Origin: Rahnella sikkimica
GTDB lineage: Bacteria > Pseudomonadota > Gammaproteobacteria > Enterobacterales > Enterobacteriaceae
DNA length: 64,000 nucleotides
Assembly: GCF_002951615.1 (NCBI RefSeq)
Contig: NZ_CP019062.1
Span: forward strand, 2,294,001-2,358,000
Direction: 5' to 3'
The position numbers were made by a program, and so were the translations under genes. Position 1 is the stretch's first letter, and every line of letters starts with the position of its first letter. The notes beneath the pieces were generated by a model, which saw only the letters and a list, made by a program, of their open reading frames with translations, was not told the origin of the DNA and did no database searches. Shown here piece by piece: positions 48,365-59,169 of the stretch.

Positions 48365-48561
48365 TTCTAAACCTACTGCAAATTGCCTAAATCTCTAACA
48401 GCGTTAGCCGTTTGGAGTTGTCTGGGCAACGGCGGCATATATTACTTATTTAACTTTTCAGTGCAACTTTAATTTTCACAAAGATGCTTAACTGCTGGAC
48501 TTTCACACACTCAAGCCCAGAAAATGCACGAAATGTACATTTTCCGGCCCTGAATCAAGAA

Positions 48562-49356
48562 CTAGTTCGCAGATAAACGTTTTTGAGCTTGTTTTGCCGC
48601 GTCAGTATTTGGGTACTGTTTTATGACCTGCGCGTAGACGGCTTTAGCTTTATCAGCCTGCCCTTTCTCCTGCATGATCACCCCAACCTTGAACATCGCG
48701 TCAGAACTTTTTGGGGACTTCGGATAGTTTTTGACAACAACTGCAAAATAATACGCAGCGTCGTCTTTTTTACCCTTGTTGTAATACAACTGACCTAACC
48801 AATAGTTGGCATTAGGCTGGTATGTAGAATCCGGGTATTTTTTAATGAAACTCTGAAAGGCAGCGATCGCCTCATCATATTGTTTCTTTTCCAGCGCCAG
48901 AGAAACAGCAGCGTTGTAATCGCTGTTCACATCGCCTGTGCTTGCTGGCGCTTGTGCAGCACCTGCGTCAGGCGTTGCGGCCGCCGCATTACCAGACGCG
49001 TTGCCTGTGGCTGCTGTAGCGCCCGTACTGGCGGCTCCGGCGGCACCCTGACTCAGGCTATCCATCTGGTTAAAAATCTGCTTCTGGCGATCAGCAAGCT
49101 GACTCAACTGATACTGGTTCTCCTGGATTTGACCACGAAGCGTATCCATATCACGTTGGGAATCAGAAAGTTGTTGCTGGAGTTGAGTTAATAGCTGGCT
49201 GTGAGCGTTAGAAATACGCTCCAGAGAGGTGACCCGATCTTCTATCGAGCCTGAGCCGACATTACTGATTGGCGCTTGGGCAGTAGCGGCCCATGGGACC
49301 GCTACGCCAACCAGTAACGACAGACTCAACAGGTGAGTTCTGAAGTTACTGCTCAT
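48562..49356 (-). CDS. cpoB: CpoB (YbgF), cell division coordinator
   Basis: A 264-residue periplasmic protein with a signal peptide ending TAQA. An N-terminal coiled coil (about residues 35-100, Gln/Leu-rich) trimerises in homologs. An Ala/Thr/Gly linker and a C-terminal TPR domain (YNAAVSLALEKKQYDEAIAAF and NYWLGQLYYNKGKKDDAAYYF) follow. CpoB links PBP1B and Tol during septation. It is the last gene of the tol-pal cluster, 9 bp after pal. Confidence 0.93.
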   Translation of the reverse strand: MSSNFRTHLLSLSLLVGVAVPWAATAQAPISNVGSGSIEDRVTSLERISNAHSQLLTQLQQQLSDSQRDMDTLRGQIQENQYQLSQLADRQKQIFNQMDSLSQGAAGAASTGATAATGNASGNAAAATPDAGAAQAPASTGDVNSDYNAAVSLALEKKQYDEAIAAFQSFIKKYPDSTYQPNANYWLGQLYYNKGKKDDAAYYFAVVVKNYPKSPKSSDAMFKVGVIMQEKGQADKAKAVYAQVIKQYPNTDAAKQAQKRLSAN

Positions 49357-49365
49357 ACTATTCTC

Positions 49366-49875
49366 TTAGTAAACCAGTACGGCACGACGGTTTTTAGCGT
49401 AAGCCGCTTCGTCATGACCCAGTACAGCTGGTTTTTCTTTACCGTAAGAAACGATAGAGATCTGGTCGGCAGAAACGCCTTTACCTTGCAGGTACATTTT
49501 AACGGCAGTAGCACGACGTTCGCCCAGGGCGATGTTGTACTCTGGAGTACCACGTTCGTCAGCATGACCTTCAACAGTCACTTTGTAAGACGGGTTGCTA
49601 CGCAGGAATGCTGCGTGCGCGTCTAACATCTGAGCGAATTCTGAAGAAACATCGTATTTGTCCAGGCCAAAATAAACGATGTTGTTTTTCTGCAGTTCTT
49701 GCATCTGCAGACGAGCTTGCTCTTCAGAAGACATGTTGCCGCTTTCTGCGCCAGTGCCAGAGTTCAGACCCATACCTGATTGGCCATTATCCGCGTTTTT
49801 GTGAGAACTACACGCAGCGACTGCCAGAACAGGCAATGCCAGCATCAGCCCTTTCAGCACTTTATTCAGTTGCAT
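49366..49875 (-). CDS. pal: Pal, peptidoglycan-associated outer-membrane lipoprotein
   Basis: A 169-residue lipoprotein: lipobox AVAAC gives Cys22, then a flexible Asn/Gly/Ser tether and an OmpA-like domain that binds peptidoglycan ([22 protein letters not shown]). It anchors the outer membrane to the wall and interacts with TolB. It lies downstream of tolB and directly ahead of cpoB. Confidence 0.97.
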   Translation of the reverse strand: MQLNKVLKGLMLALPVLAVAACSSHKNADNGQSGMGLNSGTGAESGNMSSEEQARLQMQELQKNNIVYFGLDKYDVSSEFAQMLDAHAAFLRSNPSYKVTVEGHADERGTPEYNIALGERRATAVKMYLQGKGVSADQISIVSYGKEKPAVLGHDEAAYAKNRRAVLVY

Positions 49876-49922
49876 CTATTCGATCCTTTTATAATTTTTT
49901 GCCATACATAGTTTTCTATGCA

Positions 49923-51215
49923 TTACAGATACGGCGACCAGGCAGGGAATTTGACCTGTCCATCAGTTGCCGGAAGACGCGCTTTGAAGCGCCCATCAGT
50001 CGATACCAACTGCAATACGGAACCCAGTCCTTGAGAGGAGCTGTAGATAACCATTGTGCCGTTTGGTGCGAGGCTAGGCGTTTCATCCAGGAACGTGTCC
50101 GTCAATGTTTGAACGGCTCCCGTTGCCAGATCTTGTTTAGCGATGTGCTGTGTGCCGCTGGCGCTGCTCACCATGACCAGGAATTTACCGTCTGCACTGA
50201 CGTCAGAGTCCTGATTCTGTGAGCCTTCCCATGTCAGACGCTGAGGCGCACCGCCATTAATATTGACTTTATATACCTGAGGACGACCGCCCTGATCCGA
50301 CGTAAATGCCAGGTTCTGGCTGTCCGGGAACCAGGTTGGTTCCGTATTGTTGCTACGGCCGTTAGTGACCTGAGAGATTTGACCTGAACCCAGGTTCATC
50401 ACATACAGGTTAAGGCTGCCGTCTTTAGACAGAGCAAATGCCAGTTTAGACCCGTCCGGAGAGAATGCCGGAGCACCGTTGTGGCGTGGGAAAGAGGCAA
50501 TCTGTTTGATGGCACTGTTTGCCAGCGTCTGTACAACCAGCGCTGAACGACCGCTTTCGAAAGTCACGTAAGCCAGTTTGCTGCCGTCCGGAGACCAGGC
50601 CGGAGACATCAGCGGTTCTGGTGAACGGTGAACAACGAACTGGTTGTAACCATCGTAATCCGCTACGCGCAGTTCATACGGGAATTTGCCGCCGTTAGTC
50701 TGCACGATATAAGCGATACGGGTACGGAATGCGCCTTTAACACCGGTCAGTTTTTCGAAAACTTCATCACTGGCGGTATGGGCAGAATAGCGTAACCATT
50801 GTTTGGTCACTTTGTACTGGTTTTGTGCCAGTACGGTGCCCGGAGCACCAGAGGTGTCAACCAACTGGTAAGAAACAACATAGCTGCCGTCGGCTGCAGG
50901 CTGAACCTGACCGATAACAACGGCATCGATGCCCAAAGCCGTCCAGGCAGCAGGCGTGACTTCTGCCGCTGAGGTTGGCTGTTGTGGCATGCGCGATGCA
51001 TCAATAGGGTTAAATTTACCGCTGTTGCGTAAGTCAGCAGCAACAATGCCGCCAACATCTTCAGGTGGAGTACCCGGACCCGCCCATTTGAATGGCACAA
51101 CGCCAATCGGACGAGCGGTATCTACGCCCTGAGTAATTTCAATGCGAACTTCTGCATGTACTACAGATGCCCACATCATCAAAAGGCCGAACGCTACTCG
51201 AAATGCCTGCTTCAT
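49923..51215 (-). CDS. tolB: TolB, periplasmic translocation protein
   Basis: A 430-residue periplasmic protein: a signal peptide to about Ala22 ([13 protein letters not shown], the N-terminal TolA box), a small alpha/beta domain, and a six-bladed propeller with repeated [12 protein letters not shown] and [16 protein letters not shown] blades. The ATG at 51215 has AAGGGAGA upstream. It shuttles between Pal and TolA. Confidence 0.96.
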   Translation of the reverse strand: MKQAFRVAFGLLMMWASVVHAEVRIEITQGVDTARPIGVVPFKWAGPGTPPEDVGGIVAADLRNSGKFNPIDASRMPQQPTSAAEVTPAAWTALGIDAVVIGQVQPAADGSYVVSYQLVDTSGAPGTVLAQNQYKVTKQWLRYSAHTASDEVFEKLTGVKGAFRTRIAYIVQTNGGKFPYELRVADYDGYNQFVVHRSPEPLMSPAWSPDGSKLAYVTFESGRSALVVQTLANSAIKQIASFPRHNGAPAFSPDGSKLAFALSKDGSLNLYVMNLGSGQISQVTNGRSNNTEPTWFPDSQNLAFTSDQGGRPQVYKVNINGGAPQRLTWEGSQNQDSDVSADGKFLVMVSSASGTQHIAKQDLATGAVQTLTDTFLDETPSLAPNGTMVIYSSSQGLGSVLQLVSTDGRFKARLPATDGQVKFPAWSPYL

Positions 51216-51345
51216 TGTATCTCCCTTATCTGGACGTATCTGCCCGCGATAATTTAGCAGAATTTTAACAAACCAACGCATACAAAACTAGAATTACACC
51301 CTGCAATCTATCGTAAAATTCTGAAAAGAAATTATTTTCGTCTTT

Positions 51346-52632
51346 CTACGGTTTAAAATCTATCGGAGCATTTTTAAATACTTCATAGACTGCTTCAGAA
51401 GGCGGTTTTGGGAACTTCGCCTGTCGGGCCGCGGCAAGCGCTGCCTGACAAAGTGCAGGATCCCCACCCTCCGCTGACACGCTGATTAGCGAGCCATCCG
51501 GGTTCATTTTAACGCGCAACGAACAGGTTTTACCTGCATATGATGATGCATCGTAGAATCTGCTCTCAATCGCGGCCTTTATCTGGCTGCCATAGTTAGC
51601 AATATCCGCACCGGATGCACCCGCCTTTTTCTGAGTTCCTTTACCTGCCGGCGCAGAAGCCCCGCCGCCCGTTGAACCTTTTGGCGCATTTTTAGAATCC
51701 GCCAGCCCGTCAAATAAATTATTGGCATCAGCAGATTCTTTTGCGGCAGCAGCAGCGGCCGCTTTCTTATCGGCTGCGGCTTTCTTGGCAGCTGCCGCCG
51801 CTTCAGCTTTCTTCTCAGCAGCAGCGGCGGCTTTCGCATCCGCAGCCGCTTTCGCATCTGCGTCAGCTTGTGCTTTCGCGTCGGCAGCAGCCTCCGCTTT
51901 AGCGTCTGCGGCAGCTTGTTTCTTCGCTTCAGCTGCCGCTTCTTTCTTCGCTTCAGCCTCGGCTTGTTTTTTGGCTGCTGCGGCAGCCGCAGCGGCCTCA
52001 GCTTCAGCCTGTTTCTTCGCTTCAGTCGCGGCTTTCTTCTGAGCGTCAGCCTGCGCTTTTGCAGCTTCTTTGGCAGCATCAGCCTTGGCCTGCGCCGCTT
52101 CTTTCGCCGCATCGGCCTTAGCCTGCGCCGCCGCTTTTGCCGCTTCAGCTTTCGCCTGTGCGGCAGCAGCTTCGGCCTGCTTCTGTTGTTCTTTCGCCTG
52201 CTCTGCAGCCTGCTGCGCTTGTTTCTGTTGTTCAGCGGCCTGTTTCTGCTGCTGAGCCTGATCCTGCGCCTGCTGCTTCGCATCTTCCTGTGCCTGAAGG
52301 CGCTCTTTCTCGAGTTCTTTCAGGTGTTGCTGTTCTGCGGCCTGTTTCTGCTGAAGCTCTTCAGCCTGTTGCTCTGATTTTTTCTGACGCGCTGCGGCAG
52401 CACGTTGGGAATCAGCCTGTTGCTGTTGCTGACGGTTATACTGATCGACGACAGCACTTGGATCGACCATTACGGCTGAGATATCGCTCCCCCCGCCGCC
52501 ACCGCTCATGCTGGTATCTTCGTCCAGCGATCCCCAAATCAACAGGGCTATAATGATGATATGCAGAACGACCGAAACAATAACGGCGCGTTTGAGCTTA
52601 TCGTTTTGTTCAGTTGCAGTTGCCTTTACCAA
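51346..52632 (-). CDS. tolA: TolA, inner-membrane envelope-spanning protein
   Basis: A 428-residue protein: one N-terminal membrane helix (about 14-34) with the SHLS-type TolQR contact, a Gly-rich hinge, a long Ala/Lys/Glu/Gln-rich helix (about residues 65-300) crossing the periplasm, and a globular C-terminal domain (GADIANYGSQIKAAIESRFYD to the end) that binds TolB and colicins. The start is TTG by homology to family N termini, with GGGA upstream. The repeated helix generates long spurious antisense frames. Confidence 0.95.
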   Translation of the reverse strand: MVKATATEQNDKLKRAVIVSVVLHIIIIALLIWGSLDEDTSMSGGGGGSDISAVMVDPSAVVDQYNRQQQQQADSQRAAAARQKKSEQQAEELQQKQAAEQQHLKELEKERLQAQEDAKQQAQDQAQQQKQAAEQQKQAQQAAEQAKEQQKQAEAAAAQAKAEAAKAAAQAKADAAKEAAQAKADAAKEAAKAQADAQKKAATEAKKQAEAEAAAAAAAAKKQAEAEAKKEAAAEAKKQAAADAKAEAAADAKAQADADAKAAADAKAAAAAEKKAEAAAAAKKAAADKKAAAAAAAKESADANNLFDGLADSKNAPKGSTGGGASAPAGKGTQKKAGASGADIANYGSQIKAAIESRFYDASSYAGKTCSLRVKMNPDGSLISVSAEGGDPALCQAALAAARQAKFPKPPSEAVYEVFKNAPIDFKP

Positions 52633-52644
52633 AATAGATTTCCC

Positions 52645-52720
52645 AAGACAGGATTACTAAAAACCCGGGATCCTGCTTCGCCTGTCTTACTCTTTTAACA
52701 AGCCAGGGAGTGCCGGGTTT
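52645..52720 (-). promoter_or_regulatory. Interleaved inverted repeats in the tolR-tolA spacer
   Basis: AAGACAGG (52645) pairs with CCTGTCTT (52681), and AAACCCGG (52661) pairs with CCGGGTTT (52713). The arms interleave, so the tolA leader RNA could form a pseudoknot or two exclusive hairpins. One arm abuts the purine-rich sequence ahead of the tolA TTG start. Confidence 0.5.
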
Positions 52721-52747
52721 CAAATAAGTGTTACAAATTACCTATCC

Positions 52748-53179
52748 TCAGATAGGTTGTGTCATCAATCCGACTGACTTCACGCCAGCCTGATGCAGCA
52801 TATTCAGCGCCTTGATGATTTCCTCATAAGGCACATCTTTCGCGCCGCCGATCAGGAATACCGTCTTCGGATTGGCCTGAATACGGCTGGTCGCTTCTGC
52901 GATAACCTGTTGTTCAGGCAGTTGTTCCATGCGCTGATGATCCACCACAATGGTGTATTGGCCCACGCCCGAAACTTCAACAATCACAGGCGGGTTATCA
53001 TCGCTGGACACCGTTTTGGAATCCGTCGCATCCGGTAAATCAACTTCCACACTCTGGGTAATGATCGGTGCTGTTGCCATAAAAATCAGTAACAGAACCA
53101 GCAGTACGTCGAGCAGCGGAACGATGTTGATCTCCGACTTACCTTCGCGCCGGTTACGACGACCTCGTGTACGAGCCAT
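52748..53179 (-). CDS. tolR: TolR, proton-channel subunit of the Tol system
   Basis: A 143-residue ExbD/TolR protein with one N-terminal membrane helix containing the proton-path Asp (INIVPLLDVLLVLLLIF), a periplasmic domain, and a C-terminal amphipathic helix. It energises TolA together with TolQ, 11 bp upstream. Confidence 0.96.
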   Translation of the reverse strand: MARTRGRRNRREGKSEINIVPLLDVLLVLLLIFMATAPIITQSVEVDLPDATDSKTVSSDDNPPVIVEVSGVGQYTIVVDHQRMEQLPEQQVIAEATSRIQANPKTVFLIGGAKDVPYEEIIKALNMLHQAGVKSVGLMTQPI

Positions 53180-53190
53180 ACTCTCCCCCT

Positions 53191-53880
53191 TTAGTTACTG
53201 CTGGTTTCGCGAGAGAAAGCCTGACGGTGCAGGATAGCCGTGAATTCTTCCATGAAGTTATCGTAGTTTTGCTCAAGCTTGTTCACGCGCTGGTTGAGGC
53301 GGTTGTACGCCATAACCGCGGGAATAGCGGCAAACAGACCAATCGCCGTAGCAATCAGTGCTTCTGCGATACCGGGAGCCACCATTTGTAGGGTCGCTTG
53401 TTTCACGGAACCTAAACCGATGAAGGCGTGCATGATCCCCCAGACCGTACCGAATAAACCGATATACGGACTGATCGAACCGACGGTGCCAAGGAAAGGA
53501 ATGTGCGTTTCGAGGGATTCGAGTTCACGGTTAAAGGAAATTCGCATTGCACGGGAAGACCCTTCAATCACGGCCTCTGGCGCGTGGCTGTTGGCACGGT
53601 GTAAACGGGCGAATTCTTTAAAACCAGAATGGAAGATTTGCTCTGCCCCGCTCAGGGTTTCGCGACGGCCCTGGCTTTCCTGATACAAACGGGAAAGCTC
53701 AATACCGGACCAGAATTTATCTTCGAACGCTTCTGCCTCGCGTGTGGCGGCATTCAGCACTTTCGTACGTTGAATGATGATCGCCCAAGACGCGATAGAA
53801 AAGCACACCAGGACAAGCATAATCAGCTTGACCAGGATGCTGGCCTTCAAAAATAAATCAAGAATGTTCATGTCAGTCAC
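53191..53880 (-). CDS. tolQ: TolQ, proton-channel subunit of the Tol system
   Basis: A 229-residue ExbB/TolQ protein with three membrane segments: near residues 17-37, and around [13 protein letters not shown] and [21 protein letters not shown]. It forms the pentameric channel around TolR. Its ATG overlaps the ybgC stop (ATGA), so translation is coupled. Confidence 0.96.
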   Translation of the reverse strand: MTDMNILDLFLKASILVKLIMLVLVCFSIASWAIIIQRTKVLNAATREAEAFEDKFWSGIELSRLYQESQGRRETLSGAEQIFHSGFKEFARLHRANSHAPEAVIEGSSRAMRISFNRELESLETHIPFLGTVGSISPYIGLFGTVWGIMHAFIGLGSVKQATLQMVAPGIAEALIATAIGLFAAIPAVMAYNRLNQRVNKLEQNYDNFMEEFTAILHRQAFSRETSSN

Positions 53881-54281
53881 TGCTTAAACTCCGCGACAAT
53901 AGACTTAGGAAGCGCTCGGGGCTTCATTTGGTGTGGATCAATGCATGCAATCAACACTTCTGCAGAACTCAGAAGGTTTCCATGCGAATCAAGAATTCGT
54001 TGAGCAAAAGTAAGAGAAGCTCCGCGAATGGACGTAATCTCACTCTGAACATCCAGCAGGTCATCTAAGCGAGCTGGTGCAAAGTATTCGACCGTCATGC
54101 GGCGGACAGCAAAAGCGACGTGTTCACCCAGCAACTGCTGCTGGTGAAAATTGCGTTGGCGCAACATCTCTGTGCGAGCCCTTTCAAAAAAGGCGACGTA
54201 TCGGGCATGGTAGACCACACCTCCCGCGTCTGTGTCTTCGTAATAGACACGAACCGGCCATCGGAACAACGAATTACTCAC
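53877..54281 (-). CDS. ybgC: YbgC, hotdog-fold acyl-CoA thioesterase
   Basis: A 134-residue 4-hydroxybenzoyl-CoA thioesterase-type protein with catalytic Asp in [17 protein letters not shown]. coli YbgC hydrolyses short acyl-CoA and acyl-ACP thioesters and associates with phospholipid enzymes. The GTG at 54281 is chosen because the downstream [14 protein letters not shown] matches the E. coli N terminus; the longer frame adds 14 unrelated residues. It is the first gene of the tol-pal cluster. Confidence 0.94.
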   Translation of the reverse strand: MSNSLFRWPVRVYYEDTDAGGVVYHARYVAFFERARTEMLRQRNFHQQQLLGEHVAFAVRRMTVEYFAPARLDDLLDVQSEITSIRGASLTFAQRILDSHGNLLSSAEVLIACIDPHQMKPRALPKSIVAEFKQ

Positions 54282-54432
54282 TCTACATCCCGTAATGCAA
54301 TTTGACGGCACTACTATACGCAAGAGACTTGGGGTTGGGAATGGGTTGCAATGCCGGAACGAAAATAATTATGGGCCAGAGCGGCCCATAGGAAGATTAC
54401 TGTAAATCTGTGTCTTTTTAAGGCGATAAAAG

Positions 54433-54726
54433 TCAGCTAAAAAAGTAAAACAGACCGGCAGCCAGTGCAATCATAGCGAGTAGCGGCGAAAAAAATGATT
54501 TCCACACCGAACTTTTCGGGCGAAAACCCAGACCGTGAATAACGCCACTACAAACCGCCCATATCAAAATGAGCCCGTGCCAGATTTCCAGTTCGCTGGT
54601 CGACGAGGCAAACATCCCCGGTTTCCAGAAAACACAACCGGCCAGCACCAGCGACATCACAAGGGAAAGGGCCCGCAAGGGGCCCTTATCTGTGACGGCG
54701 TAAACTTTATCCGCAATCACACTCAT
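54433..54726 (-). CDS. ybgE: YbgE, cyd-operon membrane protein
   Basis: A 97-residue protein with about three membrane segments (LSLVMSLVLAGCVFW, WHGLILIWAVCSGVIHGLGF, LLAMIALAAGLFYFF). It is the conserved fourth member of the cydABX-ybgE unit; its role in cytochrome bd is not settled. The ATG lies 2 bp after the cydX stop. Confidence 0.92.
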   Translation of the reverse strand: MSVIADKVYAVTDKGPLRALSLVMSLVLAGCVFWKPGMFASSTSELEIWHGLILIWAVCSGVIHGLGFRPKSSVWKSFFSPLLAMIALAAGLFYFFS

Positions 54727-54728
54727 CG

Positions 54729-54842
54729 TTACTTCTCTTCTTTAGCGGCTTTGTTGGCTTCGCTGTGTTCAAGCGCCAGCGCGGTCATGATACCAAATGA
54801 GCAAGCCAGCAAGGTGCCGAGGATCCAGGCAAAATACCACAT
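54729..54842 (-). CDS. cydX: CydX, cytochrome bd-I small subunit
   Basis: A 37-residue single-helix protein reading MWYFAWILGTLLACSFGIMT and then ALALEHSEANKAAKEEK, typical of CydX. CydX is required for stability and activity of the CydAB oxidase. The start has GGAGAACACC upstream, and the gene lies 10 bp after cydB. Confidence 0.95.
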   Translation of the reverse strand: MWYFAWILGTLLACSFGIMTALALEHSEANKAAKEEK

Positions 54843-54852
54843 GGTGTTCTCC

Positions 54853-55992
54853 TTAATACAACGAATGCTTGTTGTTCTCGATGTACGCTTTATCGAGGCG
54901 ACCGAACATCTTGTAATACGCCCAGGAGGTGTAAATCAGGATGATTGGCACAAAGATACACGCCACAACGGTCATCACTCTCAACGTCAGTAAGGTAGAC
55001 GTTGCGTCCCACATGGTCAGGCTGACGTTGGGTTCAGTGATTGACGGCATGACGAACGGGAACATAGTGATACCGGCAGTCAGGATCACACAGGCGATAG
55101 TCAGAGAGTTACTGATGAAGGCCAGCGCCGCTTTATTAAACTGGGAGAACAAGATTGTCAGCAGCGGCAGGATCACACCCAACGCCGGAATCGCCCACAG
55201 TGCGGGGATCTTATTGAAGTTAGCCAGCCATGCGCCTGCTTCATGAGAAACCGTTTTGTGCAGCGGGTTTGACGGGCCTGCGTGATCCAGAACGGATGTC
55301 ACGGTGAAGCCATCAATACCTTTAACAACCCAGATACCTGCCAGCAGGAAGCAGACCATCATGATCAGCGCAGAAATTTGCGATGCCTTGCGGGTACGCA
55401 GATGCAGTTCGCCTACGGTACGCATTTGCAGGTAGGTTGCACCCTGAGTAATCAGCATAGTCAGGCTGACCAGCCCGGCCAGAATACCAAACGGGTTCAG
55501 CAACTGAATCAGGTTACCGGTGTAGAACAGACGCAGGTCAGTATCAATGTGGAACGGCACGCCCTGTAACAGGTTACCGAAGGCTACACCGAAGACCAGA
55601 GACGGCACGAAGCTACCAATGAAGATGCCCCAGTCCCACATTCCACGCCAGCGCGCGTTATCCAGTTTTGAACGGTAGTCAAAGCCCAGCGGACGGAAGA
55701 ACAATGCACACAGCACCAGAACCATCGCCGCATAGAAACCCGAGAACGCCGCGGCATAAACCATCGGCCAGGCCGCGAATAACGCACCACCGGCGGTGAT
55801 CAGCCAGACCTGGTTACCGTCCCAGTGCGGGGCGATCGCATTGATCATTATCCGGCGATCCGTATCGGTTTTACCGATAATCCGCACCAGAATCCCCACA
55901 CCCATATCAAATCCATCGGTGACCGCGAAGCCGATAAACAGCACGCCAATCAGCGCCCACCAGATGAACCGTAAACTTTCATAATCGAACAT
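54853..55992 (-). CDS. cydB: Cytochrome bd ubiquinol oxidase subunit II
   Basis: A 379-residue multi-helix inner-membrane subunit of cytochrome bd, beginning MFDYESLRFIWWALIGVLFIGFA with the conserved TDGFDMGVG. It partners CydA, 15 bp upstream, in high-affinity oxygen reduction under low oxygen. Confidence 0.97.
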   Translation of the reverse strand: MFDYESLRFIWWALIGVLFIGFAVTDGFDMGVGILVRIIGKTDTDRRIMINAIAPHWDGNQVWLITAGGALFAAWPMVYAAAFSGFYAAMVLVLCALFFRPLGFDYRSKLDNARWRGMWDWGIFIGSFVPSLVFGVAFGNLLQGVPFHIDTDLRLFYTGNLIQLLNPFGILAGLVSLTMLITQGATYLQMRTVGELHLRTRKASQISALIMMVCFLLAGIWVVKGIDGFTVTSVLDHAGPSNPLHKTVSHEAGAWLANFNKIPALWAIPALGVILPLLTILFSQFNKAALAFISNSLTIACVILTAGITMFPFVMPSITEPNVSLTMWDATSTLLTLRVMTVVACIFVPIILIYTSWAYYKMFGRLDKAYIENNKHSLY

Positions 55993-56007
55993 AGTCGGAC
56001 TCCCTAA

Positions 56008-57576
56008 TTACTGAGCTTGCTCAAGCGGGGCTGAAGGTTTTTCAAAATGATAGCGCCCTGTTTTCAGGCTGCTTGGCCCCAGGCGTACATATTTGAACAT
56101 CAGGAACATCTCAGCGACCAGGAACAGGGTGTACAAGCCGCAGATCAGGATCATTGACGACAGCACATCACCGACGGTCAGTGAAGAGTGCGCAATGGCC
56201 GTTGGCAACACTTCACCAATCGCCCACGGCTGACGGCCATATTCCGCAACAAACCAGCCAGACTCAACCGCAATCCATGGCAATGGCAGTCCAAACAGCA
56301 CGGCGCGATGCAGCCAGCGTTTTTCGCCAATTTTGCCGCGAACCACCGCAAAGAATGACAGACCAATCAGAACCAGCATCAGGATGCCGCAGGCAACCAT
56401 GATACGGAACGCAAAGTACAGAGGCAGAACGCGCGGAATTGAATCTTTCGTCGCTTTCTGGATTTGTGCGTCCGTCGCATCCGTCACTTTGTCGGTATAG
56501 CGTTTCAGCAATAACCCGTAGCCCAGATCTTGCTTAGTTTTTTCAAAGTCACTGCGGATGGTCGGGTCGGTATTCCCTGCACGTAATTCTTGCAGCAAGG
56601 TGTACGCTTTAATCCCGTTACGGATACGCACTTCGTGTTGCGCCATCAGGTCTTTCAGACCGGTGACCGGCGTATCCACAGAACGCGTGGCAATCAGGCC
56701 CAGCAGATATGGAATCTGAATAGCGTATTCGTTTTCCATTTTCTCCTGATTTGGCAGGCCGAACAGCGTGAAGCTGGCCGGTGCAGGCTGGGTATCCCAC
56801 TCGGCTTCAATTGCCGCCAGTTTAGTTTTTTGTACGTCACCCATTTCGTAACCGGATTCATCACCCAGAACGATAACAGACAGCACAGCCGCCAGACCGA
56901 AGCTTGCCGCAATAGCAAACGAGCGCTTCGCAAAGCCCACATCGCGGCCTTTGAGCAGGTAGTAAGAGCTGATAGCCAGAACGAACATCGCACCTGTCAC
57001 ATAACCGGATGCCACGGTGTGTACGAATTTAACCTGCGCAACCGGATTCAGCACCAGCTCGGAGAAGCTGAGCATTTCCATGCGCATGGTTTCGTAGTTG
57101 AAGGTAGAAGCAATCGGGTTTTGCATCCAGCCATTCGCCACCAGGATCCACAATGCAGACAGGTTTGAGCCAAGCGCAACAAACCAGGTCACCGCCATGT
57201 GCTGCACTTTAGACAGACGATCCCAACCGAAGAAGAAGAGGCCGACGAGTGTGGATTCCAGGAAGAACGCCATCAAACCTTCAATCGCCAAAGGCGCACC
57301 GAAGATATCACCGACGTAATGTGAGAAATATGACCAGTTGGTCCCGAACTGGAATTCCATGGTTAAACCGGTAGCAACGCCAATTGCAAAGTTAATTGCA
57401 AAAAGTTTGCCCCAGAATTTGGTCATATCTTTATAGATTTGTTTGCCGGAAAGCACATAAACCGTTTCCATAATTGCCAGTATAAACGCCATACCCAGCG
57501 TTAATGGGACAAATAGGAAATGGTACATGGCTGTTAAAGCAAACTGTAAACGCGACAGTTCAACGATATCAAACAT
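56008..57576 (-). CDS. cydA: Cytochrome bd ubiquinol oxidase subunit I
   Basis: A 522-residue catalytic subunit carrying hemes b558, b595 and d. His19 (LTAMYHFLF) is the heme b595 ligand by E. coli numbering. The Q-loop region PIAS...[20 protein letters not shown] and the GRQPW motif in [17 protein letters not shown] are present. The ATG at 57576 has GAGGAGCAAGGGG upstream; the longer frame is not used. It is the first gene of cydABX-ybgE. Confidence 0.97.
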   Translation of the reverse strand: MFDIVELSRLQFALTAMYHFLFVPLTLGMAFILAIMETVYVLSGKQIYKDMTKFWGKLFAINFAIGVATGLTMEFQFGTNWSYFSHYVGDIFGAPLAIEGLMAFFLESTLVGLFFFGWDRLSKVQHMAVTWFVALGSNLSALWILVANGWMQNPIASTFNYETMRMEMLSFSELVLNPVAQVKFVHTVASGYVTGAMFVLAISSYYLLKGRDVGFAKRSFAIAASFGLAAVLSVIVLGDESGYEMGDVQKTKLAAIEAEWDTQPAPASFTLFGLPNQEKMENEYAIQIPYLLGLIATRSVDTPVTGLKDLMAQHEVRIRNGIKAYTLLQELRAGNTDPTIRSDFEKTKQDLGYGLLLKRYTDKVTDATDAQIQKATKDSIPRVLPLYFAFRIMVACGILMLVLIGLSFFAVVRGKIGEKRWLHRAVLFGLPLPWIAVESGWFVAEYGRQPWAIGEVLPTAIAHSSLTVGDVLSSMILICGLYTLFLVAEMFLMFKYVRLGPSSLKTGRYHFEKPSAPLEQAQ

Positions 57577-58199
57577 CTTGACCCCTTGCTCCTCGGAGGA
57601 AGACCCCAAATTGCGATCTCTGACGAACCGGTTGCCGGAACGCCTCATGACTACCAGTATTCAAATGTGTGTAGAACAGAAATGCAGAGTTCAGCTGAGT
57701 GAAGCCGTTCAGGGCATTCTGATACCCGGAAAAGACACGACCAGCGAGCCTGTAAGAGGCTGATGAACGTGAAAATCTCGGGGAAAAGTAAACATACAAA
57801 AAACTGATGTTACAGGACCATTATGTTACGCCAGTAATCCCACACATTAAATAGGTTTTTTAGTGACCCAAAGCGAATTTCCGCGTACAGGTCAATTTAA
57901 CGACAAAACCGTGCAGATCGCCGTAATTGATCTGACGCAATTTAAGCCTATCTCATTGTTTATTTCTATAATATCCACATCAATTTCTGAAAAAACATTT
58001 CAGGATGTTAACCGTTGGTTTCACTGGCCTTTAATGGTGTATTTATTGTTAATTTGTTGTGTTTTTATGGTTGTACTAAATATCCAAATCGCTACCTTTT
58101 AAAACCCAATTATTAACTTTTTATTTCCAACGAACCTATCGTGCTGTGTTAATAAATATAGCTCAATTCGGCAATTGTTAAATATTTAGCTTAAAAATA
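57577..58199. promoter_or_regulatory. Long regulatory region upstream of cydA
   Basis: About 620 bp without a credible gene. It is AT-rich, with several GTTAAT/GTTAAA elements (for example around 57980-58190) of the kind found in ArcA sites, and a weak FNR-like TTGAT-N4-CGCAA near 57927. E. coli cydAB is controlled by ArcA and FNR from a long multi-promoter region, which this resembles. Individual sites are not assigned. Confidence 0.5.
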
Positions 58200-58200
58200 A

Positions 58201-58224
58201 AAAAGGCCACCCGAAGGTGGCCAA
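58201..58224 (-). terminator. Terminator of the suc operon
   Basis: The stem GGCCACC / GGTGGCC with loop CGAA is followed by a T run on the minus strand, about 75 bp after sucD. Confidence 0.85.
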
Positions 58225-58296
58225 CATGTCGAATCGTAAAGTCACAGAAAATGACTTATGTCGCGCCGAAATGGCTTCCGTCGCGACGGGTAATGC

Positions 58297-59169
58297 TTAT
58301 TGCGGCAGTACAGATTTTACCGCTTCGCCGATATCAGCCAGACTGCGAACAGTCTTCACGCCAGCGGCTTCTAAAGCAGCAAACTTCTCGTCTGCGGTGC
58401 CTTTGCCACCGGAAATGATAGCGCCAGCATGGCCCATACGTTTGCCTTTTGGCGCAGTGACACCGGCGATGTAGCCTACAACCGGTTTCGTCACGTGTGC
58501 CTGAATATAAGCCGCAGCTTCTTCTTCCGCGTTACCGCCGATTTCACCGATCATTACGATCACTTCGGTCTGCGGGTCTTCCTGGAACAACTTCAGGATA
58601 TCGATGAAGTTAGAGCCCGGGATCGGGTCACCGCCGATACCGACACAGGTAGACTGGCCGTAGCCGTAATCTGTGGTCTGCTTAACGGCTTCATACGTCA
58701 GCGTACCCGAGCGGGAAACGATGCCCACTTTGCCCGGCAGGTGAATGTGGCCCGGCATGATGCCGATTTTGCATTCGCCTGGTGTGATCACGCCCGGACA
58801 GTTTGGCCCGATCATGACCGCATCACTTTGGTCCAGTTTCACTTTAACCACCAGCATATCCAGCGTCGGGATACCTTCGGTGATACAGATGATCAGTTTG
58901 ATGCCTGCATCCAGCGCTTCCAGAATGGAGTCTTTGCAGAATGGCGCCGGAACATAAATCACAGACGCCGTTGCGCCGGTGGTTTCAACCGCTTCGCGCA
59001 CGGTGTTGAACACTGGCAGACCCAGATGTTCGGTGCCGCCTTTGCCTGGCGTTACGCCGCCAACCATTTTTGTGCCATAAGCGATGGCTTGTTCGGAGTG
59101 GAAAGTGCCCTGGCTACCGGTGAAACCCTGGCAGATAACTTTGGTGTTCTTGTTGATTAAAATCGACAT
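58297..59169 (-). CDS. sucD: Succinate-CoA ligase, alpha subunit
   Basis: A 290-residue subunit with an N-terminal CoA-binding Rossmann domain ([23 protein letters not shown]). The active-site His that becomes phosphorylated is in [15 protein letters not shown]. It makes succinate and ATP or GTP from succinyl-CoA with SucC. Its start overlaps the sucC stop by one base. Confidence 0.97.
   Translation of the reverse strand: MSILINKNTKVICQGFTGSQGTFHSEQAIAYGTKMVGGVTPGKGGTEHLGLPVFNTVREAVETTGATASVIYVPAPFCKDSILEALDAGIKLIICITEGIPTLDMLVVKVKLDQSDAVMIGPNCPGVITPGECKIGIMPGHIHLPGKVGIVSRSGTLTYEAVKQTTDYGYGQSTCVGIGGDPIPGSNFIDILKLFQEDPQTEVIVMIGEIGGNAEEEAAAYIQAHVTKPVVGYIAGVTAPKGKRMGHAGAIISGGKGTADEKFAALEAAGVKTVRSLADIGEAVKSVLPQ

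Noticed and set aside
51722..52377. Long plus-strand open frames rich in Ala, Ser, Cys, Phe and Leu
   Set aside because: Antisense reflections of the repetitive Ala/Lys/Gln-rich helix of tolA.
57863..58102. 79-codon plus-strand frame with a hydrophobic C terminus upstream of cydA
   Set aside because: No ribosome-binding site and no recognised family; it lies in the region expected to hold the ArcA/FNR-regulated cyd promoters. A real membrane peptide is not excluded but not supported.
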